DNA of 64,000 nucleotides from Baylisascaris procyonis. Its lineage: Eukaryota; Nematoda; Chromadorea; Rhabditida; Ascarididae. The stretch lies in NCBI GenBank assembly GCA_037389465.1, contig JAZARR010000204.1:186001-250000 (forward strand). The letters are read 5' to 3'. The translations under genes and the position numbers were made by a program. The notes below the pieces were generated by a model, which was given only the letters and a program-made list of their open reading frames with translations, did not search any database and had not been told where the DNA came from. Below, in pieces: positions 50,698-63,671 of this stretch (the first letter of the stretch is position 1; every line of letters starts with the position of its first letter).

Positions 50698-52407
50698 TTT
50701 CCGGCAGCGCGCTAAGCTTCTATGAGAATCAGGAAACTAGATTAAACTTTGGTGGAACCATTTTTTGTTACTACATTACTACGTTGCATCTTGTACTTTT
50801 TTAAGGAATGTCAAACAGGTTTGACAAGGAAACTAAGCACTATTATCGTGAACGATATGCATTGCGCTCAGCAAACGTTTCGTCGCCACAATGACACGCA
50901 GTGCAATGCAATCATAAAAAACTTCGAATGCTTCCATTCTGTAATATCAAAATCGTTTCAAGCATGGAAGCATGAAAACTTGCCTGCAGCTTGCAATCTG
51001 CGATCTGCGAACAAAGTGCTTGAATAGTTAAGCAGCAAATCGGCTTTTCCTCATCGCAATATTGCAACGTCTAACAAATAATATAACTGTCAACGGACAC
51101 GATCATTTAGAATAAAAAGCGGCATTCCCGATTTCGGGTTTTGTTCAAAACTTCAGCCTTTGCCCCAATTTATTTCCCACCTTTTATTCATTTCTTTCAA
51201 GAAAACTTTATAGGAAAAACGGTTCCATGCTATTTTTAGAGGCGCCGAAGGTACTAAACGTTAAAATCCCACATTTCTGTAGCGTGTTTCAACGCTTTCA
51301 TCTAAGCTGCAAAATCGAAAGAAAAACCTCTCGACGCAATGGACACAATCTACGAATTTTGATAGCAGCCAGGTTTTGACTTCCAATGACCCATAAATGC
51401 TAATCCCTGATGACCCATAAATCTCATTTTTACTGATTAGTTGCAACGATTTATAAACTCTCAATAATTTGGGACAATTCATTTTAGTAAATTGCAGCGA
51501 TTGAGCTTCGAGGATTCCGAAGGCGCAAATGCTCAGTGACAATGACCTTCAAATTCAGAAATTCAATGATCCATCAATTATAACTTCTCATCACTATCAA
51601 TATGCAAGCCCATTTGAATTTAAAGCGCATTATAATACATAATCAGTCACCAACTGTAGGAATCCACTTTTGGTACCGCAGTATTTAATTTTAGAAATGT
51701 TTAATTTTAGAACTAATATATATATATCACCCATCACTGCTTCGTTCGATAAACACCTCTTCTAAAATCTGTTGCATATATTTATGCTCTCTTCCTCCTT
51801 CCTCGTAATACCATTTGCTCCTCCGTCCTCCCCCCCCTCCCCAGTCTATCCCCCTTATAACGTCAGCTATTTTCTAATATCATGATTCAGCAGGACAAGA
51901 ACTAATAAAAACATGTGAATTTCAGAAGAACGTGCGAAATAATGCAAAGTGGGAAATAATTTCGGCCTTCCGCATATCAATCCCCGAACATTTCAGCTCA
52001 AAAAAGCACAACCCTTATAAAACTCGATGGAATTTTGGAAAATGCACCTGGTCTCTTTGCTGGCAACTGCCCATTTGGTGCGCGATTTCGTTCGGGTTAA
52101 CCCAGATGAAAGCCTGTTGACCTACGATCAACGCAGAAAGCCCTTAAATTCTTGATTTCTTATCCGTGTAATGTTCGACCACCACCATCGCAGGACCAAG
52201 CCGTGACCTTGTCGATACCTGGGACCTTTCCTAAGCCAATTTGCTATAAGGCATAATGCACTCCCAACGAGGAATATTTCCAGTACCATCTCAGTGGTGT
52301 TAGGGTTTTCGATTCTCGGAATACCATACTGGTTTAAAGAGATAAGCGTGAACTTCCTTGACGATCAACCAATTAACATGCTTAACAAAACTCTTTCCCT
52401 AACTTAC

Positions 52408-52522
52408 GGCTCATTTCGCAATGCGGACGATTGCCTCGGGTGCCGCGAAAAGTCCTCCGTTCGTAACCTACTTTTGTTCCGTATCGCCTGTGACTGCTTT
52501 TTTCAAAAAATTTCATTATCCC
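52408..52522 (-). other. Candidate internal exon, 115 bp, unknown family
   Basis: A strong acceptor (TCTTCCCAG ending at 52523) and a consensus donor (GTAAGT from 52407) bound a segment open in only one frame. That frame encodes a basic peptide with KFFEKSSHRRYGTKVGYERR. The phase is 0 to 1. The plus strand also has a GTAAGT donor at 52561 and open frames here, so the strand is not certain. No family is recognised. Confidence 0.25.
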
Positions 52523-53696
52523 CTGGGAAGACTAAGTGGCAGATCCGATGATGCACCAGGTAAGTGGATAAATCTTCCGCCATATCATTCTGCTTTCCCT
52601 ACCTTGTGCCATCGGAAGTCCTCCCTTGACAACCGCCTCTGCTGGAACCACCGCGCTCGTCATGCATTTGCTGAGTAGCTTAAGGGAAGATCATATTCGT
52701 TCGCTCCACTAACTCGCCAGTACAGGATAAAAAGCGCATATAGGATGAAAAAGCGCAAACCCTGCCAGCTCCTCTAAAGACTTCATTTCCTACTCGTTTC
52801 ATACAGCCAAAAGCCGCCTCTTTGATTCTGTTGAAGACTTTTAAGAAAACACAGTTAATATGTCCAAGTCATATTTATGACTCAGCTCCAAAAGTCCGTC
52901 TTATGATCAATGACCATATGGTCATTGGTCATACTACCATGTTAATGAAGCAAACTGTGAATGAACAACTGGAAAAAATTCTGAAAGGTCTTCAAAGTTG
53001 CCATTAAACTTCCTTATTGACAATTATTCGGCGTATACATGACCAAAAAAAGAGAGCTTTAAATTGTTCTACATTACTACAATGAGCTACTTTGTCACGC
53101 TACCACATCACAGCGCCAAATTAGTACTGTATTACTAGATGGCATACAAAATGTTTCATTTACCTGGCTGCCTCTTTCTATTCTCTAATCATTTTTCATT
53201 TCACTGAAGGTGGTTGGTTGCCTTTTTCTGATCTCAAGAAATCCCACTGCATCTGTATAAATGATAAAGTGACTGCCACTTAAATATCTTTCTTCCGCAA
53301 TTGTAAAGAATCAACTCAACGAGAACTATCAATCACCTTTGCAAATTGTTTCCACTGCGACAGGGACACATTCCTGGAAGAAAGTTTCAAGTTTATCGAC
53401 CAACTTTTTCATGCGCGTTGGTTTTTGCTATATTTCAGAATAGAGTTGCCGATGCTCGTAAAATTCTTGTGATTGCCTACTGGCAATACTTGCAATGCTT
53501 TCGTACCTCAATCAATCGAGAGAAGAGATCTACTACTGGCAATAAGTGACCCAGTAAAGTTTCGCTGACAGGAACAAGCTTATAAAATTAAATGACGGCA
53601 ATCAAGGTAATTCAAAATGCATTGAGAAAGGTCCATTCTAAAAGTTGAACTTCAAGTACCGAACATCGCAATTACTGAAAAAAAATGCCCAAAAAC

Positions 53697-53787
53697 TGAT
53701 AATAAATGATAATAATTGAGCATCAAGATGATAATATACTGATAATAAACTGACAATAAGAGATAATTTTATGAACTGATAATAACA
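53697..53787. repeat. Interspersed TGATAATA repeats, five copies
   Basis: TGATAATA recurs five times in about 90 bases with variable spacing and short AAC/AAT linkers. It is a degenerate minisatellite. Confidence 0.7.
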
Positions 53788-55534
53788 CTTATCGCTGCAA
53801 GAGCACCAAATAATATGAGGCAATTTTTGAAACGATGAATTCGATACCAAATTTAGCCAATTTGCCTGCTCAAACTCAGCTAGAATAATCGGCAATCCAC
53901 TAAGACATGTTTATTACTATTCACCTAGCCTACACTATAAAATTCATCAAAAATCAAAGACATAATTCCTACTAATTCAAAGCACCATAATACCATTCAA
54001 TCTTTTCATATCCAACATATTATGAATTACTTAAAAACTTAAAAACATCATATAAAACGGCAGTAATCAATTAAATTACTACAAAAAATTCACTCTAAAT
54101 GATAGAAGTCTCTCAATGCTAAAATAGCGTCGAATAATGTATTAGTACTCGTTCTGAAGTGCAAAGATCACATCACCTACAACGCACATACCAATGGTGC
54201 AATTTGTAAAGTTAGCAGCGATTCGGTGGCAAGTTTCCACTCTTTGAATGCAATTCAAAGGGAAACGCAAAAGTCGTACTTTTATAACCTAATTTGATGG
54301 AAAGGGGGTGGGGAAGGGGGAAGAAATATCATTTCACCTATCAAAAATTAAAAATAATTTTGGCACAAACAACAATGGTCAAACTCTCTCAGCGATATTT
54401 TCTGTAGCGAAATATTCTAAGCTCGCTAGAATACTTTAGCTTGCAATATCTTTAATATAACGCTGCAATAGACGAATCTGCATCGACTTCCACCCACAGT
54501 ATATTATGATGTTATATGTGCCAGCTAAAAGGTGGTAGCAACTACTCAGTTCTACCTCATTCGGCAATAAAAAATTAAACGTGCTGCACATGACTAATTC
54601 GCGCATTCATTACGCTTCGCACTTAATAGTTCTCTCGTTTTCAGCATTTCTATGCAGTTTTCTCTATTGGTAGCCGCATTTGATAAGGAATGACAAATAG
54701 GGAGTAAATCTCTATCAAACTTTGGAATTTATTCATTCAGAACAACTTATAACGAAATCACTAGCGACGAAGATGAAAAACGTTTCAAAATTCTATTTCA
54801 ATTTTTTAAAATGTTTTAACTTTGAAACTTTTATTTCAACTTTTCAACTTTCCAACTGCCTCAATTTTTCAACTTTTCAAGTGAGATGATCTTTAAAAAA
54901 AATTTACACCACTGATGAAGTTAATTATTAATTCAGAAAACCTTTGAGTAACTGAACCTGATAAACGCGTTCAAAGCAGCACAGCACGGCGCTAATGCAG
55001 CATTCAAACGAGGTAACCAACCACTTTTACAACAATATCAATCTACCCGACGAAGCCTGGCGCTTTTACGAGTTAGCAATGTTCGACAGGAGGATAAAGG
55101 TCAAACTCTATACAAAAAAATAAGGACTCGGCACTATAGAGCGGAAAAATCCACGAATTTCAACGCTTCTTTGCCACAAGAATGCGAACATCCATAACAC
55201 AATTGCGATCAAATTTTCCAACCGACTGGGAGGGAAAAGTGGTGGTGGAGAAAGGTTAGCATAAATAATCGATATATGACGTCGGATATAAAACTTAGAA
55301 TTTTGATCGACCAAAAAAATTCATTCCAAATTTTGCTAATGATAGCAGGTTTTCAGTACCTGGATGGAAAATTTTTGGAAGAATCGTTGAAATATCACAA
55401 GGTTTTCAAGTCAATATCATAATGAAACGTCCTTCTTATCCTCTCCTTGGCTAGATTAACGATTCCTACCTATGTGGTTCTAAAATTCCAGTAAACGTGG
55501 GGCCGTTTATGCGAGTAGCCCAACATCAACGTAC

Positions 55535-55753
55535 CACAAACATTTAGCAGCACAAACAATGTAATATAGATGATGTTCCAAAAGCCAAGCTCGACTATCC
55601 CTAGCACTGACAGCAATAAACGCCAGATGACAAGGAGGGTTTTTTATGGACAGTGAAAACTCCGTCCGCAGAGGATGCCATTCTGTGACCCTCAGCTTGC
55701 CAGGTTGACGCTCCACCATCAAGTTATCACCAACACTTTCTTGCCCATCATCT
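55535..55753 (-). other. Candidate exon, about 72 codons, unknown family
   Basis: An open minus-strand frame ends at a GTACGT donor (55534). Its composition is protein-like: VERQPGKLRVTEWHPLRTEF, later ARDSRAWLLEHH. The acceptor at 55754 (AAG) is weak. A separate open minus-strand piece just upstream (about 55830-55930) reads GDGNYACLPIRSTVITKEIH. No family is recognised. Confidence 0.3.
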
Positions 55754-57154
55754 CTTGTTTACCAACTGATACATGCAGCAAGTTTTAGCAACAGCTAAAC
55801 ACTCGATCTTCGCTCCGCTTATTCCTCAGTTGCAAATCAAGCCCACTTCCACAGTAGACCTTTCCACACCTGGTGGATTTCTTTCGTGATCACAGTGCTG
55901 CGGATAGGCAAGCATGCATAGTTGCCGTCTCCTAATTTGAATATATTTTGCACATTATTTATTAGACGCTATGCTACTGGCAGATAAATATCCCCACTTT
56001 TGACGGGTTCACATTGCAGATCATCGAATCAAATCAGCGATTTCGAATTCCAAAATCGACATAACTCTTCTGAGTTCACAGCAGTATACATTAACAATGA
56101 TATATTATCAACTTAAAAAAACTTGTAATCCATTTTTTGAAATTCTCACAAAAAAAAAAGAATAAACAGTGGAAGGGAATAAAAACACGCATACCTTGAG
56201 TGAATTCACGCCTTAAGTCGTCATGTTCCACTTCCATATTTGCACCCTGCAAATATCTTCACTTAACTTAAATGCACCGCTTATTTCGTCATCCCCCTCT
56301 CCCGCCCCCCCCCCATTCAAAAAAATCACCCATCAAACAACGGCTCATTCTGCCTGCCTTTCAACGAAACAAAATCTGAAGTTGACTTTTACAATTTAAG
56401 CATATCGCCACCTATACACCTCATTGAAAGTTACGCACATTTACAATAAAAAGTCTATGAAGATTAAGTAGCACATTACGACGATACTTAAACGACGGTA
56501 GCAGCTCTACTGACGCAGAAAAATTCATCTATATTGTACAGTTCGACTTCAATATTCACTTTAAAATAGTATCGTGTTCGATGGAAATAATCCCCACTTG
56601 GACTCAACATTTCCAACATAAAGCTTTCTTAAGAATCCAATTTTTTAAAGAAAAACTTCAGTATGTTACGACGATAATAATATAAGAATATATCTCAAAA
56701 ATGATAATAACAAAAAAAAAAAACCATAAATACGTTAACCTCAAAAAGTGTTTTTTAATGCCAACAGGCTTTCTTCAAACTGAAAAGCCCTGAGGCGGTA
56801 AATCAATAATGAAGTGGCAACATCGCATCTAACTGACTCCTCTTTCTCACCAACCATTCTAAACGCTCATCCTCTATTGTAGCTTAACGCTTATTCTGTC
56901 ACCTGCTGACAGCTAAGACAGTCAACTTGACAAAGAAAGTCTTTCAACTTCAATAAGAATCTCCTGTTGTTATTTTTAAAGCTAATCTAGCAAACATCTA
57001 ACACATAAAAATTCCCACATGCAGGCTCAGAAAGTCTCCTTTTAGGCTTACATCCAACAGGGCTGAATAAAATTACAAAGAAATATTCCAAATCCAAAGC
57101 GGCACAAACAAATTAGCAGTGAGAACTGTGCCACACTTATATCTACCGCCTTAC

Positions 57155-57346
57155 TCATTGTTACAATTTGAAGGAGATGTTGAAATTTGCGTACAATAGT
57201 ATAACGAAGTAGTTCCGCACTAATTTTTCCTGTGGTCCTGTGCTGCCCCGTTAATTCCCCGGGTAGAGAATTTGATATGTGATCCTCTCTTTCCATTATT
57301 ACAGGATTGCGATGGAAAAGTTCAACGCATCCAAGACTAGAACCTA
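57155..57346 (-). other. Candidate exon, about 64 codons, unknown family
   Basis: An open minus-strand frame runs from an AAAAAAG acceptor at 57347 (or TTCTAG at 57337) to a GTAAGG donor at 57154. It encodes VELFHRNPVIMEREDHISNS and then LTGQHRTTGKISAELLRYTI. The composition is well balanced. The acceptors lack a clear pyrimidine tract. The family is unrecognised. Confidence 0.25.
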
Positions 57347-58358
57347 CTTTTTTTAAATATCTTTTAACTATCAAATCAACGCTTCATTATAATATGGGAA
57401 TTGCATTGTAATATGTGAATTGCAATATTAAGTACTTTTGCAATGAAGCAAGCCATAAGTTATAGTGCAAATTTTACGATGCCCATCCAAAACACCAATT
57501 GACATCCGAATAAAACAGCTGCTTCACTGAAACGAACTCACTGGTTTTGTTTGATTGTACGTTTTAGCATCACAACTTAAAACACATCCCACTAATGCTA
57601 TTGGAAAAGTAAAAAAAATTCACTTAGCGATTCTAGAAATTCATGGTTCACTCGAATTTCCAAGCTTCAAGTGCATCTACAAATCACAAAGCGAAGCACT
57701 TAATAGCCTTCACCCACTAGTCTCCCCACCAGCCTGCGATACTAAAAGTTCCTCACAGTTTCCAGGAAAACAACTGTCAACTCAGTAGCGGTAACCGTTC
57801 AGCGAAAACAACTCTCCTCATAAAAGTCCAGTCTTATCACACCCACATAACTACCAACTTATCAGCTCATAGTTATGTGAGTGCGCTAACTGATGGATTA
57901 AAGGCTGCAATTAAGACGCACAGAATATTGTGCATTAATAGATATAATATAAACTCCCTTTCAGCATACATTTTCCTCGAATTCTGTTCACTTATAGCAT
58001 TTATATCTTCCTATCTTAAAGTTCGTAATCGTTTCCGCAACTCAAGTTTTCAAGTTTTCAAGGATTCAAGTTTACTCCTTCTTTGAAACTTAAAGCACAA
58101 AACCGCAGAATACAAAACATCCAAACAACACTCAGTCATTCGCGAGTGTAAGAAATCCGAATGTTTTGTTGACATAACTGTATTTCCTTACAGCAGTCCG
58201 TGGAACTGCAGAATTTAAATTGGTAAGATACGATCCGAAAATCTAGTGTATGCCTCAAATTTCTCTTCAAACTTCCCCACAAATTCCGAGAATTCCGAAT
58301 TCGTACAGAATTTTTCCATATTTATGGAAGAAGATGAAAAGCCAACTCCCACCCCTAC

Positions 58359-58409
58359 TTCCGAAGCAACCCATTTTCTATACTCTAATTCAAATGCCCA
58401 AGTAAACAT
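58359..58409 (-). other. Candidate short exon, 17 codons (or 157 bp from 58515)
   Basis: A good acceptor (TTCATTACAG ending at 58410) and a GTAGGG donor (58358) bound 51 bases in phase 0 that read MFTWAFELEYRKWVASE. The frame is also open upstream to an AATAG acceptor at 58516, giving a longer version containing FLRRLLSYEIEQFIEEV. The family is unrecognised. Confidence 0.25.
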
Positions 58410-59640
58410 CTGTAATGAATAGGAGCAAACTTCTTCAATAAATTGTTCGATTTCGTAAGAAAGTAAGCGCCTAAGAAATGTCGCAAAAGGATATTGATGG
58501 ACTGTAGTTGTGGGTCTATTTTGCAAATCAATAGAGAATATTTGCGCCTAAGTCATTCAACCCTTTTCAGTGACAAGGCACCTCCAACTCAACACGTCCC
58601 ACAAAAATTTCTATCTAAAGAGTCGTAGATTTCATTTTCCAAGTTTAAAAAAGTTTGACTTTTTTCTTAACTGCTCGATTTTATGGAAGATTGGATGCCT
58701 AGAGGATGCTACCTTGAAGAATCAAATGAAATATCTGTTTCTCCGGAAAAACTTTCCACATCAGCCAATTTTATTCGGGATGTTGCAAGATTCGCTTTTC
58801 TTGTGGAATAACCAAATCTCGCAGCGTAACTTCCGATTATTTACTGAATTTTTGAATGAAAAATTTAAACCAAGTCACTTATAAGCAAAAAATTTTCAAC
58901 CTTCAAGATAACTATTCTTTCCCAGAAACAACACCACCACCGGAATATAAATATATTAACTGCTAAACATATTTTTCCTAAACCAATTATACAGTTTTCT
59001 CGAAGAGTCGCCTTATGCTAAATTTTTCACATTCTCTTGTGTTTACAAACATCTCTACAGCGTCACTAATCCGATGCAACTTACCTCAACTGCTTATCTT
59101 GAAAGAATGCAACACCTAGTGCATCGAACAGTACTTAAAATAGTATTTAAAAGTACTCAAAACAGCTAGTCAGAAACGTACTGAAAATGCTCCGTAATTA
59201 AGCACCAAAAATCCGAGGGAAAAAACCTTACAAATGATCATTAAAGCATTTGAAAAAAACAAGAAAGTACTACATTAGTGCAACTGTGTTGATCGAATAC
59301 ATCCATGACTTTTACGGAAAATATAATCGTATTGACAGATGCACTTTGCTTATTCCCCAAAAATAGCCATCAATTTCCCTATCAAAGATGTAAGAGAAGC
59401 ATGAACGACTCACACTGGCTGTCATAGGAAATATGTGACACTACCATTTCGATAAGTTTCATTGCACTTTTATTAAGGGATATAAAAACTTCAACTTGAA
59501 ACGATGAAAGAGCAACAAGGCACGCGGAGACATCATGAAACAAAGTCTATAAAACAATGTCTCTCCGTTTTCAAGATCGTCGCTTTTATTCACATTTCTG
59601 CAATACTTAGAGCCTTAAATAAATAAAAACGCACCAAAGA

Positions 59641-59820
59641 TTTCAGTGTGAAAGATTTCGATGTTAAATGAAAGATTTTGCTGCTAAATGAAGAGAATTC
59701 GATGACAAATGATTTTGCTGTTAAATGAGGATTCGCCGCTAAATGAGAGTTCGGTGCGAAACGGGAAGGATTCGATGTTAAATGAGAAGAATTCGGTGCT
59801 GGATGAAAGATTTCGATGCC
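59641..59820. repeat. Degenerate minisatellite, about nine units of 15-22 bp
   Basis: Units resemble TTCGATGTTAAATGAAAGAT with variants such as TTTGCTGCTAAATGAAGAGA. Unit length varies. Read on the minus strand it gives a repetitive peptide (SHLTSN, PSRFAPNSHLAANPHLT), part of an open frame that I regard as repeat-derived. Confidence 0.8.
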
Positions 59821-59918
59821 AGACTGTAAAAGACTGATATGTACAATCCTACAATTGAGAAGCAGCCTTCCTAATAAAGGAAAAACTAAAATGAAGCATC
59901 TATGGGACATTTCCTTAC

Positions 59919-60122
59919 ATATGATTTCTTAAGTCGTAAAGCCTCTGAAACAACAGCTCCTATTGCTCGAATGCGGGTTTTGAGAACATATTTCATGCAA
60001 TCTGTTGGTCCCAAATATCCTTCTTGGGAAAGTGAAAATTCGGTTTGAAGTCTCTCAGCCAAACCTCCTTCCCTCTTCTCTTTAAATGTATAATTGGACC
60101 GTGTACCACTTCTTGGAAATGC
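59919..60122 (-). other. Candidate exon, 68 codons, unknown family
   Basis: An open minus-strand frame runs from a T-rich acceptor (TTTTTCTGGAAG ending at 60123) to a GTAAGG donor (59918), phase 0 at both ends. It encodes EGGLAERLQTEFSLSQEGYL and then IRAIGAVVSEALRLKKSY, an amphipathic-helix-like composition that is unusual for chance frames here. Its phase fits the candidates at 61908-62009 and 58359-58409. No family is recognised. Confidence 0.35.
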
Positions 60123-60530
60123 CTTCCAGAAAAAAATAAAACTGAGGTGGCATAATGTCCATATCAACTAAAATTTTGAATATCGAGTGGAAAATTTCGC
60201 GAATAGAAACTTGAGAGAAATTTTGAAGCAGCATCGATGAACTTCAGGGATTTTCCACAGACAAGCTAGAAAAGTCTTTCTTGTACCTTCCAAAGGCCAC
60301 GAAAGCGCACTCCTCCGTCTTTCCCCTCTCCCCTTTTAGCCTCGCGTGTAATGCTCTTTCTTCACGAAGAGGTGTAAATCGTTGGTAATAACACCGTCAG
60401 TGTATACCAATTTTCGATGGTGCCAGATCACAGCCTTCTGATAATATTTTGACCTATATCTGTATTCTTTCATGTTGCGTTCTCACAACGGTTTTTTTTT
60501 ACATAAAATACCGCCTCCAAATATAAGTAA

Positions 60531-60584
60531 GACAGAGGGGGAGGGATGAAGAGAGAGGGAGAGAGAGGAGGAGAGAGGAAGGGA
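60531..60584 (+). repeat. Polypurine tract rich in GAGA
   Basis: This is a near-uninterrupted G/A run of about 50 bases with many GAGAG words, interrupted by single pyrimidines. It is a candidate for triplex formation or GAGA-type factor binding. A similar shorter tract lies at about 62790-62830. Confidence 0.7.
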
Positions 60585-61907
60585 TACCAAGGAAGTGAAG
60601 GAAATAAGGTAGCATGTCCTGAACAAGTGAAGGAAATCTCCCAGAATTCACACTTCCAACCCGTGATCATTAACTTCCGATCAACAACTTAACAGCCCAG
60701 ACTTCCTTCTGAAATCAACACTCTCACTCCAACTTTCGCGGTCTTCTGATGCTATTTCATCGAAACAGCAAAAAAAAGGCGAAAACTGCTAAATGAAGTT
60801 CATAAATTCATTGACTTTACACTAAGCAACGTGTTCATGAACAAGTTCGCGAACTATGATGAAGAAGAGGAGTAAAACAATGATAATATTGCACGCACTT
60901 ATCAACCAACTTATACTGCTGCTTTAAACTGTGACTGCTTTTTCCTTCATTAACTTATTAGGAGATCACCAATCATTGTACTTTTTACGAGATGCTCGCA
61001 TTGCTCATTGCAAGTTTCTTGTAAGAAGCGATTCTAAAACCAAGAAAAAATTCCACTCAAATGACATTCTTGTCGCTGCCAATTCGAACAAACCATCAAA
61101 GTACCATATAAAATCTTGCAATTACTCTCTACTAAATCCTGTGAACCTACAACTCCAGGACTAAAATTCGGAGTTATCAGGTAGACGATACTGCTTACTA
61201 CAATTCCTGGTAGAGCTCAAAAACTGATACTGAAAACGTCAACCTAACACTCTTAGCAACGTATATGATAGTGGCCGATTTTGATTAATCAATACGATAG
61301 TAAAATGGTTTAATAAAGGAAAAAGTGTCACACTTTAAAGCAACAGTATGGAGTGACCAATAGGTGCATGCTTTAAACAATACAACCAGAGGTTGGATCT
61401 AATTTCCTAAAGCTTTCTGCTCTCCTTAGTATCCAGTTCAATCAATCTTCCTTTACTCATGCCTTACAACAATCATTAATCATCATATTGTTCTATATGA
61501 AGTTGTCGAATTCCTACTATTATAACAGACGACTCAGTTTACTTTATAGAAAAAGTAAATACTACAATAATCTTTTTTATGCACGAAAGATACATGAGAA
61601 TTGACACTTCTCAGCGATACTTGCAAAATATGTAAAGCAACGAAAATCGTATAAATCGAACTTCAGACAACTTCAGACACTTTAGACGACGACACCAGAA
61701 AAAAGAGAATGGGAATCAGGAGTGTTCACTAATAATTATAGGTACAACGATCAGTAATTAAGGAAGCACATGCGGCTTTGTCTAACCACACGAAATCCTT
61801 ACCAAACGCTTATGACTATATAAGAATTCACATCTTAGTATAATTTATATCTCGCAAAAAATAAAGCAGACAGCCATATAAAACGGGAAAAAATTTTGTA
61901 CACTCAC

Positions 61908-62009
61908 CGCTTTCCATTGAATGTCGCCAATGAAAAGCGACGCTTTTGATTCGATATCACAACGCCCGAAGAAGTTCGTTTCGGTGAACGGAGATTCCAA
62001 GATTTCATT
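61908..62009 (-). other. Candidate internal exon, 34 codons, unknown family
   Basis: A textbook acceptor (CCTTTTTTTCCAG ending at 62010) and a consensus donor (GTGAGT from 61907) bound 102 bases. They are open in phase 0 and read FTETNFFGRCDIESKASLFI among others. Phase 0 at both ends matches the next candidate leftward. The homology is unknown. Confidence 0.35.
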
Positions 62010-63622
62010 CTGGAAAAAAAGGACCGCAATAATCCATAGCAAGACAAATAAAAATAAAAGGTGATTCCCTAGAGGACAAAGCGCAATATGTATTTCTTAT
62101 AAAATAATAAAACAACTTGCCCATACACGCGACAGAAAGGCAGTCCACTACTAGTCCTACCATCTCGGCTGCTACTGAAAGACCAATATCCAACTCTTAG
62201 CAGCATTCCACAAAGGATATCTTCTGAAAACCTCCATCAAACAACATACTGCCTCTAATCTATAGCATGAAAGTTTACAAGAACTACTAAATTACAACAA
62301 ACGTCAAGGAATCGGAATTATTAGTAAAGTTTCAAAAACGTCAATGCAGTTTGATTCTATGCCTTTAGTTACCTCTAAAAATTCAACGATCACTGATGCA
62401 TTCTAACAAAAGACGTGAGATATTAATGCTTCTTGACGAGCGAAGTGTTCCAAAAGTGGGGGGCAGGGGAGGCATGAGGATGGGGAGGGGAGTAATTACC
62501 ACTAAGAAATAGGCCACGAATAGACGACTTATGGGAACAAGTTCAGAGAATGAAGCTTGTTTCTCATGACACAAGTTCCAGTTGATACTTTGCAGCAAAC
62601 AATTCGTAAAAAGTTCATTCCTTGGCCACATTGCAATTGAATGTCTTCAACAGGAAAGAAAGACTAAGGCGTTAAAAAATACTATAGCCATGAACACATG
62701 AATGAATTTTTAGGCAGTAACCCATAAAGGCCTATGTATCCATTCTGTAATAATTCCGACCCAGTTATTAAATTCCGTGAAAGATGAGAACAGAGGTAGA
62801 GAGACAGAGAGAAGGACAAAGAGAGAGTGAATAATAATCAGCCAAAAAACCACAAATCAAAACAATCAGAAAAGTCAAAAGAACTCCAATAAGTGCTTAA
62901 AAAGCAGTAACCTCAACTGCAATACATAGACAGCCGACCGCCTGAGCGCAATAACCGACTGCGAATGGTACCTTGAAAAAGAAATTGCATGCATTTAATT
63001 CACTTCAAGTCGCATATAACTATATCCCCAATGACAGCCTAATTTCGATCGACCAATTTGTAGAATATTTACCGAAAAAGAACATATTATCAATAACGCT
63101 TATCACTACTGGTATATCACCTTCATAGGATTGGCGATTTCCGCTCATCTGTTAGACTATTTACATAATATTATAAAAATACTCACAAGATCCGATGCAC
63201 CCAGTCTTTTTTCTCTCTTATACCTGAATTTATCAATTTAAAAAATATAAACAAAACAATATATTTAATCGAAATTAACTTCTTGAACTCTCTTAAAAGC
63301 GTCATTGATTAATGAGTTCCCACTCACGACCTAAAAACGGTTACTTACAAGCCCAATACACTGACATATCCCTCTCACCTGCCACGTTAATTATAATCGA
63401 AACTTATGCACTTATGAAGTAACCTCAAAAGGGGTCTTGGTGATATCCATTGCACTATATCAACGATCCATTTATCACTGTCGGCCAGTATATTTTGCGA
63501 TGTGAGGAACAGCAATGCTCCTCGGATGCTATCATCGCTTCGGCATGCCACTCCAACCTTAACATCGATTTAATTATTCCACTCTACTTAGATTCTTTCA
63601 ATTACTGGCCAATTTTTTCAAT

Positions 63623-63629
<7 letters not shown>

Positions 63630-63669
<40 letters not shown>
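63630..63669. repeat. (AT)n microsatellite, about 40 bp
   Basis: A pure AT array preceded by ATACATAC. Confidence 0.95.
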
Positions 63670-63671
<2 letters not shown>

